A stretch of 7,745 nt of DNA from Bacteroidota bacterium (GTDB taxonomy: Bacteria; Bacteroidota; Bacteroidia; Chitinophagales; Chitinophagaceae), in NCBI GenBank assembly GCA_023386855.1, contig JAEWIW010000062.1, forward strand, positions 1-7,745, in the 5' to 3' direction. The notes under the pieces are model-generated. The model was not told the DNA's origin. It was given only the letters and a program-made list of their open reading frames with translations, and did no database searches. Positions 1 to 4,946 of this stretch are shown here, one piece after another (position 1 is the first letter of the stretch; each line of letters begins with the position of its first letter). The position numbers were made by a program, and so were the translations under genes.

Positions 1-51
1 CAGATCAGGAAGCAGTTCCAGAACAACGATTATATTTATAAAGTTCGATAA
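1..51 (+). CDS. atpH: ATP synthase delta subunit, C-terminal end only (partial)
   Basis: Frame 1 is open from the window edge and encodes QIRKQFQNNDYIYKVR before a TAA. A short basic and polar end of the type 'L..I+.QF..N.YI.K' is common at the C terminus of the F1Fo delta subunit (OSCP) in Bacteroidota, and atpH is the usual gene just upstream of atpA. The delta subunit joins the F1 alpha/beta head to the peripheral b stalk at the inner membrane. Only 16 codons are visible, so the call rests mainly on position. Three in-frame TAA codons follow in a row (49-57). The gap to atpA is 76 bases after the third stop. Confidence 0.7.
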   Translation, partial: QIRKQFQNNDYIYKVR

Positions 52-133
52 TAATAAGCTTCAGTTCCTTAAGAACCCGGCATAACCGGTGAGGCTTGGT
101 AAACAAAAAGAAAAAAAGTCTAAATACTAAATC

Positions 134-1711
134 ATGGTAGAGATTAAATCAGATGAGATATCCGCGATATTGCGCCAGCAATTGAGCAATTACGATTCTG
201 CTGCCACCCTGGAAGAAGTTGGAACTGTACTGCAGGTTGGGGATGGTATCGCCCGCGTTTATGGCCTCAGTAATGTAGGTAGCGGTGAGCTCGTTGAATT
301 TGAAGATGGTGTTCGTGCCATCGCATTGAACCTTGAAGAGGATAATGTGGGTGTGGTATTGATGGGAGATTATTCCGAAGTAAAGGAAGGATCCAAGGTT
401 CGCCGTACCGGTAGCATCGCCTCTATCAAAGTAGGTGAAGGTATGCTTGGCCGCGTGGTGAATACACTTGGTGAGCCTATCGACGGTAAAGGTCCCCTGC
501 AGGGTGAGCGTTATGAAATGCCGCTGGAGCGTAAAGCACCTGGTGTTATCTTCCGTGAGCCTGTTAAAGAACCGCTTCAAACTGGTTTGAAAGCGATCGA
601 CGCCATGATTCCTATTGGTCGCGGACAACGTGAATTGATCATCGGTGACCGCCAGACCGGTAAAACGGCTATCGCCATCGATACCATTATCAACCAGAAA
701 GAATTTTTTGAAGCAGGTCAGCCTGTATATTGTATTTATGTAGCGATCGGACAGAAAGCTTCCACTATTGCCGGTGTAATGAAAACACTGGAAGACAATG
801 GTGCAATGGCTTATACCACCATCGTTGCAGCCTCCGCATCTGATCCTGCTCCTTTGCAGTTCTATGCTCCATTTGCCGGTGCTGCGATTGGTGAATTCTT
901 CCGTGATACCGGTCGTCCTGCACTGATCATCTATGATGACCTTTCAAAACAGGCGGTGGCTTACCGTGAAGTATCCCTGTTGCTGCGCAGACCACCCGGA
1001 CGTGAAGCTTATCCTGGTGACGTATTCTACCTGCATAGCCGCTTGCTGGAGCGCGCTGCTAAAGTGATCAATGATGATTCTGTTGCAAAGAACATGAACG
1101 ATCTTCCTGAATCCATTAAACACCTGGTTAAAGGTGGTGGTTCACTTACTGCACTTCCGATCATTGAAACACAGGCTGGTGACGTATCTGCGTATATCCC
1201 CACAAACGTGATCTCTATTACTGATGGACAGATCTTCCTTGAATCGAACCTGTTCAACGCCGGTATCCGTCCTGCGATCAACGTAGGTATCTCTGTAAGC
1301 CGCGTGGGTGGTAATGCACAGATCAAATCCATGAAAAAGGTTGCTGGTACACTTAAACTTGACCAGGCGCTTTATCGTGAAATGGAAGCCTTCTCCAAGT
1401 TTGGTGGTGACCTTGATGCCGCTACAAAACTGGTGCTGGATAAGGGTGCAAGAAACGTGGAAATCCTTAAACAGGCGCAGTATAGCCCTTATTCTGTAGA
1501 AAAGCAGGTTGCTATCATTTACCTGGGTACACAGGGTTTGATCCGTGAAGTACCTGTGCGCAGGGTGAAGGAGTTTGAAGAACATTTCCTGATGGAAATG
1601 GAAAACAAACTTCCTGATGTTCTCGCTCAATTCAAAAAAGGAAACCTTCCCGAAGAAGGTATCAATAAAATGATCGAACTGGTGAATGGATTGATCCCTC
1701 AGTACAAGTAA
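134..1711 (+). CDS. atpA: F1Fo ATP synthase alpha subunit
   Basis: This 525-residue protein is full length for the alpha subunit, a nucleotide-binding but non-catalytic part of the F1 alpha3beta3 head that couples proton or sodium flow to ATP synthesis at the inner membrane. The N-terminal beta-barrel covers about residues 25-95. The Walker A motif GDRQTGKT is at 171-178 and the Walker B strand ALIIYDD is at 263-269. The [24 protein letters not shown] block follows at 288-310. The family signature [14 protein letters not shown] is at 380-393 and includes the arginine (R390) that reaches into the adjacent catalytic beta site. The C-terminal helical domain ends in LIPQYK. The ATG at 134 gives the normal N terminus ([17 protein letters not shown]). 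The leader is A-rich (AAAAAGAAAAAAAG), with no clear Shine-Dalgarno sequence. It belongs to the same operon as the upstream atpH tail, but a strong terminator follows directly and atpG is absent downstream. Confidence 0.98.
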   Translation: MVEIKSDEISAILRQQLSNYDSAATLEEVGTVLQVGDGIARVYGLSNVGSGELVEFEDGVRAIALNLEEDNVGVVLMGDYSEVKEGSKVRRTGSIASIKVGEGMLGRVVNTLGEPIDGKGPLQGERYEMPLERKAPGVIFREPVKEPLQTGLKAIDAMIPIGRGQRELIIGDRQTGKTAIAIDTIINQKEFFEAGQPVYCIYVAIGQKASTIAGVMKTLEDNGAMAYTTIVAASASDPAPLQFYAPFAGAAIGEFFRDTGRPALIIYDDLSKQAVAYREVSLLLRRPPGREAYPGDVFYLHSRLLERAAKVINDDSVAKNMNDLPESIKHLVKGGGSLTALPIIETQAGDVSAYIPTNVISITDGQIFLESNLFNAGIRPAINVGISVSRVGGNAQIKSMKKVAGTLKLDQALYREMEAFSKFGGDLDAATKLVLDKGARNVEILKQAQYSPYSVEKQVAIIYLGTQGLIREVPVRRVKEFEEHFLMEMENKLPDVLAQFKKGNLPEEGINKMIELVNGLIPQYK

Positions 1712-1732
1712 TCGTTCTTCATGATAAGTTCT

Positions 1733-1766
1733 CAATGGCCTCCCTGCGGAGGCCATTGTTATTTAT
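1733..1766 (+). terminator. Intrinsic terminator after atpA
   Basis: The inverted repeat CAATGGCCTCC (1733-1743) and GGAGGCCATTG (1748-1758) pairs perfectly over 11 bp around the 4-base loop CTGC. The T-rich run TTATTTAT (1759-1766) follows. It starts 21 bases after the atpA stop and so marks the 3' end of the ATP synthase transcript. The T run is interrupted by A, so leakiness is possible. There is no matching A run on the other side, so it should work on the + strand only. Confidence 0.9.
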
Positions 1767-1969
1767 GTCCACTCCTGGTACTTCAGTACATTGCATTTCA
1801 ATGATGTGAGTTACCTGTTGAATACTTTTTTGAGAAATGGTAATTTTACTATTGCATAATCCAACTTTGTAAATAATATTTGCATTCAGGTAAGTGCCTG
1901 CTCTTCTCCAAATCCTCCCGAAAAATTTTACTCTGAACCATTTCCTGTGGGGCCTCAAAACCCTCAGTC
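1767..1969. other. Intergenic region between the atp terminator and the small exported protein gene
   Basis: No gene, repeat or structured RNA is apparent. It must hold the promoter for the gene at 1970 if the atpA terminator is efficient. The nearest thing to a Bacteroidota -7 element (TAnnTTTG) is CAACTTTG at 1862-1869, with one mismatch. I find no TTTG at the expected 19-21 base distance upstream, so I do not call a promoter. The last 70 bases before the ATG are rich in C and T and have no Shine-Dalgarno sequence. Confidence 0.5.
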
Positions 1970-2401
1970 ATGAATTTATTTACTCTTTACCCTGGAAATG
2001 AACCTAAACCAACAGGTTCCATTTTGTTTCGATTTGTATTGGCATTGATCATGTTCCTTTGTTTGTCCTATGCCACTTTTGCCAGCCCTGGTATTCATTC
2101 CACCGTGGTAGCACCTCCTGTAGAATTTAATTCTTTTTCATTAGCCAGGACCGCTGACCGATTGGAATTCAGGTGGATGGTGTCGCAGGAAACAGATGTG
2201 AAATACTATGTGATCGAACAAAGTGCCGATGGGCGTCATTACAAAGAACTGGCCATAGTTTTTCCTTTCGAAGACCAGTCGCTGAACAATGCATATGCAG
2301 TGAAACTGGCCAATTTAAAGAAAGGAAAATACTTCAGGATCAAATCCGTAGATAATGCTATGGAAGCTACTTTTTCTTCGTCGAAAGAGGTTGGTGAATA
2401 A
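1970..2401 (+). CDS. Small exported protein with one fibronectin-III-like beta domain, function unknown
   Basis: This is a 143-residue protein. Residues 1-17 are polar. Residues about 18-38 (ILFRFVLALIMFLCLSYATFA) form a hydrophobic segment ending in a plausible signal peptidase I site (TFA before SPG). Residues about 60-140 match the general pattern of beta-sandwich domains near the C termini of exported Bacteroidota proteins: 'RLEFRWMVSQETDVKYYVIEQSADG.HY.E' then 'YFRIKSVDNA...FSSSKEV'. In those proteins the domain normally precedes a type IX secretion tail; here it stands alone and no sorting domain follows. No catalytic residues can be proposed. It lies between two terminators (1733-1766 and 2506-2540), so it is probably a single-gene unit unrelated to the flanking operons. 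The length, signal-like segment and domain pattern support a real gene; the role is unknown. Confidence 0.75.
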   Translation: MNLFTLYPGNEPKPTGSILFRFVLALIMFLCLSYATFASPGIHSTVVAPPVEFNSFSLARTADRLEFRWMVSQETDVKYYVIEQSADGRHYKELAIVFPFEDQSLNNAYAVKLANLKKGKYFRIKSVDNAMEATFSSSKEVGE

Positions 2402-2440
2402 AAAGGGATAATTAAATCCTGTACTTAGTATTGTATTAAT

Positions 2441-2470
2441 AGCAGTACAATGCCTTCATTGCACTGTGCT
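2441..2470 (+). other. Imperfect hairpin in the 3' region of the small exported protein gene
   Basis: AGCA-GT-A-CAATG (2441-2452) can pair with CATTG-C-AC-TG-TGCT (2457-2470) around the loop CCTT, with one mismatch and a 2-base bulge. No T run follows (AAATAAAG), so it does not look like a terminator. It could be part of a 3' UTR or of a small RNA ending at the terminator at 2540. The evidence is the pairing alone. Confidence 0.35.
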
Positions 2471-2505
2471 AAATAAAGATTTTTTAAAGGGTACGATCAA
2501 CATGC

Positions 2506-2540
2506 GCCGGGTCTTTTCAGGCCTGGCTTTTTTATTTTTT
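2506..2540 (+). terminator. Strong intrinsic terminator upstream of the glycan-use locus
   Basis: GCCGGGTCT (2506-2514) pairs with AGGCCTGGC (2519-2527) over 9 bp, with two G-T wobbles and a TTTC loop. TTTTTTATTTTTT (2528-2540) follows at once. This is a textbook rho-independent terminator on the + strand. It lies about 105 bases beyond the preceding stop codon and separates that gene from the GH130 transcription unit. Confidence 0.92.
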
Positions 2541-2602
2541 CCCCATGACATTCTTTTCTTTTTCAATTTATTACATGCTTTTTATTGCAGTTTAAAAATG
2601 CA

Positions 2603-2634
2603 GTTGCTGATTAAAAAAAGTGATCGATCTTTTG
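2603..2634 (+). promoter_or_regulatory. Candidate GH130 promoter touching the operator
   Basis: The Bacteroidota housekeeping promoter is TTTG, 19-21 bases, then TAnnTTTG. Here GTTG (2603-2606) is followed by 20 bases and then ATCTTTTG (2627-2634). The spacing and the TTTG half of the -7 box fit, but the TA half does not. The site ends where the operator palindrome begins (2636), which would suit repression. This is a weak match and should be read as a proposal. Confidence 0.3.
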
Positions 2635-2652
2635 CTAAACCGGTTTTTTAGC
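2631..2652. promoter_or_regulatory. LacI-type operator upstream of the GH130 gene (site 1)
   Basis: TTTGCTAAACCGGTTT (2631-2646) recurs exactly at 4976-4991. The core AAACCGGTTT (2637-2646) is a perfect 10-base palindrome with a central CG, the form typical of LacI/PurR-family operators, where a hinge-helix leucine inserts at the CG step. A second, offset inverted repeat, GCTAAA (2634-2639) with TTTAGC (2647-2652), overlaps it and could also form a small RNA hairpin. The site lies 75 bases before the GH130 start and about 1.2 kb before the LacI-family gene. Assignment to that regulator is inference from proximity and site type. Confidence 0.75.
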
Positions 2653-2684
2653 TATTTTCAGGGTAGGAAATCTTTCTTGATCCA

Positions 2685-2696
2685 TAAAACGGTTAA
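2685..2696. promoter_or_regulatory. Possible degenerate second operator upstream of the GH130 gene
   Basis: TAAAACGGTTAA resembles the TAAACCGGTTTA core of the two strong sites and is also centred on a CG, but only 4 of 6 base pairs across the dyad are symmetric. It lies 43 bases downstream of site 1 centre-to-centre overall spacing of about 49 bases. It may be a weak auxiliary site or chance in an A-rich stretch. Confidence 0.25.
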
Positions 2697-2705
2697 GAAA
2701 AATTG

Positions 2706-2721
2706 CTTGCACATATAAAAA
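2706..2721 (+). repeat. Leader motif copy 1, before the GH130 gene
   Basis: CTTGCACATATAAAAA matches CTTGCTCATATAAAAA at 7475-7490 in 15 of 16 bases. Both copies end a few bases before a start codon: 6 bases before ATG 2728 here, and 9 bases before ATG 7500 in the other. The A-rich part would suit the unstructured leaders that this phylum uses in place of Shine-Dalgarno sequences. The CTTGC part is unexplained. Confidence 0.4.
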
Positions 2722-2727
2722 ACAAGT

Positions 2728-3885
2728 ATGATTAAAAAAATTGCAACTGGCATTGCCATGGGATTTTTTCTACTGGTCAGCATTCCCCTCCTTGCACAGA
2801 ACGATACGGCAAATGTTCTTCCTTCATGGGCCTTTGGTGGATTTAAACGGCCCGCAAATAATCCAATAATTACACCTAAAGAAAGTTCGCGTTTTTTTGA
2901 TCCTGTTCTTGAAAAGAAGGTGGATTGGGAGTCCAATGATACTTTTAATCCAGGTGCTGTTGTAAAAGATGGTAAAGTGTATGTATTGTATCGTGCAGAA
3001 GATAAAACAGGTGTCCAGATCGGCCACAGGACTTCAAGGATAGGCTGTGCGGTGAGTTCCGACGGGTTGAATTTTAAGAGAAGTCCTACCCCGGTTTTAT
3101 ACCCCGCAAACGACGACCAGAAAAAATATGAATGGCCGGGAGGTGTTGAGGATCCCCGTGTGGCTGTTACGGAAGATGGAACCTTTGTAGTTTTTTATAC
3201 TGCCTGGAACAGGGATGTTCCCCGGCTTGGTGTGGCTACATCAAAAGACCTGAAAAACTGGACCAAGCATGGACCCATATTTGAATCTGCACATGAAGGC
3301 AAATTCAATAAGGTTCCCCATAAATCCGCCTCGATTGTAACCAGGCTGGTTGGAGATAAGCAGGTTGTTGCCAAAATCAACGGCAAATACTGGATGTATT
3401 GGGGAGAACTGGGTGTGTTCGCAGCTACTTCCGACAATCTTGTGGACTGGGAAATTTTACTCGACGAACAGGGTAATCCTAAGCCATTGATCTCTCCCAG
3501 GAAAAATCATTTTGACAGCGACCTTACTGAATGTGGTCCGCCCGCAATAATGACCAAGGATGGGATCCTGTTGCTGTATAATGGAAAGAACAATGTTGAG
3601 TATGGCGACAAGCGTTTTACAGGTAACAGCTATTGTGCAGGGCAGGTGCTGTTTGATAGTAATGATCCTACCAAAGTGCTGGGAAGGCTGGATGTTCCCT
3701 TTATGCGGCCCATGGAAGACTTTGAAAAAAGTGGTCAATACGTAAATGGAACAGTATTCCTTGAAGGACTGGTATATTTTAAAAAGAAATGGTTCCTCTA
3801 TTATGGTTGTGCCGATTCAAGAGTAGGTGTAGCCGTGTATGATCCTTCTAATCCTTCTCCTCCTGATCCGCTTCCTTCCAGGTAA
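2728..3885 (+). CDS. Exported glycoside hydrolase family 130 (GH130) enzyme, probably acting on beta-mannosides
   Basis: This 385-residue protein starts with a signal peptide: MIKK, a hydrophobic core at about residues 5-22, and likely cleavage after LLA or LAQ near residue 23-24. The rest fits a five-bladed beta-propeller of the GH130 type. Visible motifs are NPIITP (45-50), DTFNPGAVVKDGKVYVLYRAED (71-92), GGVEDPRV (138-145), ECGPP (268-272), LLLYNGKN (281-288), FMRPMEDFEKSG (325-336) and YYGCADSRVGVAVYD (358-372). D142 in EDPR is the position that corresponds to the proposed catalytic acid of the family. GH130 contains both phosphorylases and hydrolases of beta-mannosides. Export argues for a hydrolase, since phosphorylases usually work in the cytoplasm; that is inference. 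The protein ends in an odd Pro/Ser tail (PSNPSPPDPLPSR). The LacI-family gene starts 5 bases after the stop, so the two are probably co-transcribed. The ATG at 2728 is chosen because it gives a complete signal peptide. Confidence 0.88.
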   Translation: MIKKIATGIAMGFFLLVSIPLLAQNDTANVLPSWAFGGFKRPANNPIITPKESSRFFDPVLEKKVDWESNDTFNPGAVVKDGKVYVLYRAEDKTGVQIGHRTSRIGCAVSSDGLNFKRSPTPVLYPANDDQKKYEWPGGVEDPRVAVTEDGTFVVFYTAWNRDVPRLGVATSKDLKNWTKHGPIFESAHEGKFNKVPHKSASIVTRLVGDKQVVAKINGKYWMYWGELGVFAATSDNLVDWEILLDEQGNPKPLISPRKNHFDSDLTECGPPAIMTKDGILLLYNGKNNVEYGDKRFTGNSYCAGQVLFDSNDPTKVLGRLDVPFMRPMEDFEKSGQYVNGTVFLEGLVYFKKKWFLYYGCADSRVGVAVYDPSNPSPPDPLPSR

Positions 3886-3890
3886 TCATC

Positions 3891-4925
3891 ATGCTTAAAA
3901 AGAAAAAAATATCGATCAATGACATTGCGCGGAAGTTTAATACTTCCAAGAGCACGGTATCCTTTATTCTTAATGGAAAGGCCAAAGAAAAAAGGATCAG
4001 CGAAGAACTTACCCGCAATGTGTTGAACCATATTGAAGAAATTGGTTTCCGGAGAGATTCTGTTGCATTAAGTCTTGCTACGGGTAAAACCAATACCATC
4101 GGGCTTATCGTTGAAAATATCGGCGATCCTTTCTTTGCTTCGGTTGCTTCCTTGATCGAAGAGAAAGCTTATGAAAATAAATACAAGATAAGTTATAGCA
4201 GCACCAACGGTAAAACATCAAAGGCCATATCACTGATCAATATGTTCAACGACCGTAAGGTAGATGGATATATTATTTGTCCGCCGGAGCATGTAGACAA
4301 ACAGGTAAAAGCCCTTATCGAAGAAGGGACACCTACCATATTGTTCGATCGTTTTATACCGGAATTGCAGGCCGATTATATTGGAATAGATAACTTTGAA
4401 ATCACCTTTAAAGCTGCAAAGCACCTCTATGAAAGTGGGTACCGGAATATAGCACTGGTTACGCTTGATTCGGCCCAAACACAGATGCAGGCCAGGCTTG
4501 AAGGGTACAATAAGTTCATAGAAAAAAAGAACTTGCAGGAATACCTGCTGAAAATTCCGTTCAATTTGCCGGAAGAGCAATCCATCAGTCGTATAACTAC
4601 CTTCCTTAAACGAAATAAAAGTATTGATGCAGTAATATTTGCAACCAATTACCTCGCCGTAAGAGGTTTGCAATCCATTCGTATCCTGTCGATCAATATT
4701 CCTGACCAGCTTGGCGTTATTGCTTTCGATGATAATTCATTATTTAAACTTTATTCTCCATCCATTACAGCTATTGCCCAACCTATCGAGGAATTAAGTG
4801 AAAAATTAATTGATATGCTGTTGGAAAGAATGAAGGAAAGTCCCACCCGAGGCCGTAGAAAAAAAGTAATTGTACCCGCAAAACTGGTTGTTCGCGAGAG
4901 TACCAGAAAATCAACCGCCAACTAA
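3891..4925 (+). CDS. LacI-family transcriptional regulator, probable local regulator of the glycan-use locus
   Basis: This is a 344-residue cytoplasmic DNA-binding protein of normal family length. The N-terminal helix-turn-helix is at about residues 7-30 (ISINDIARKFNTSKSTVSFILNGK). The hinge helix is FRRDSVALSLATGKTNTIG (53-71), where L62 occupies the position of the leucine that inserts into the operator centre in PurR and LacI. The periplasmic-binding-protein-like effector domain runs from about 68 (IGLIVENIGDPFFASVASLIEEKA) to about 336 and includes VDGYIICPPE (124-133), ILFDR (150-154), YIGIDNFEITFKAAKHLYESGYRNIALVT (163-191) and LGVIAFDDNSLFKLYSPSITAIAQPIEELSEKLIDML (274-310). The effector is probably a sugar released from the target glycan, but it cannot be read from the sequence. 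The gene sits between two enzyme genes, both associated with a matching CG-centred palindrome (2631-2652 and 4976-4992). The stop is 21 bases before the next start, so it is likely in one operon. Confidence 0.96.
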   Translation: MLKKKKISINDIARKFNTSKSTVSFILNGKAKEKRISEELTRNVLNHIEEIGFRRDSVALSLATGKTNTIGLIVENIGDPFFASVASLIEEKAYENKYKISYSSTNGKTSKAISLINMFNDRKVDGYIICPPEHVDKQVKALIEEGTPTILFDRFIPELQADYIGIDNFEITFKAAKHLYESGYRNIALVTLDSAQTQMQARLEGYNKFIEKKNLQEYLLKIPFNLPEEQSISRITTFLKRNKSIDAVIFATNYLAVRGLQSIRILSINIPDQLGVIAFDDNSLFKLYSPSITAIAQPIEELSEKLIDMLLERMKESPTRGRRKKVIVPAKLVVRESTRKSTAN

Positions 4926-4946
4926 TACATCAAAACGATCTTGCTT

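Larger units (their letters stand above)
2402..2727. other. 326-base noncoding region: 3' UTR and terminator, then the GH130 promoter and operator region
   Basis: This gap has two halves. The first (2402-2540) is the 3' end of the preceding unit, with an imperfect hairpin at 2441-2470 and a strong terminator at 2506-2540. The second (2541-2727) is AT-rich and is the control region for the GH130 gene, with a LacI-type operator at 2631-2652, a weaker half-matching palindrome at 2685-2696 and a shared leader motif at 2706-2721. Short reading frames here (for example 2466-2651) encode low-complexity Phe/Lys-rich peptides through the terminator and are not credible genes. Confidence 0.7.

Noticed and set aside
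84..90. AACCGGT upstream of atpA as a third LacI operator
   Set aside because: Only the inner ACCGGT palindrome is shared, with no TAAA/TTTA flanks. The same 6-mer also occurs by chance several times inside atpA.
1142..1756. 204-codon reading frame on the - strand opposite atpA
   Set aside because: It is antisense to a strongly conserved gene, shows no recognizable domain, and starts inside atpA. It also runs through the terminator hairpin. It is a shadow of atpA codon use.
1862..1869. CAACTTTG as the -7 box of a promoter for the gene at 1970
   Set aside because: One mismatch, and no TTTG at the required distance upstream.
2466..2651. 61-codon + strand frame between the small exported gene and the GH130 gene
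   Set aside because: It runs through the terminator hairpin and its T tract and encodes a Phe-rich low-complexity peptide.
4230..4673. 147-codon - strand frame opposite the LacI-family gene
   Set aside because: It has no known motifs and lies fully inside a well-supported regulator gene.
4941..4946. TTG at 4941 as the start of the six-hairpin gene
   Set aside because: An ATG lies two codons downstream at 4947, and the extra two residues add nothing to the signal peptide.
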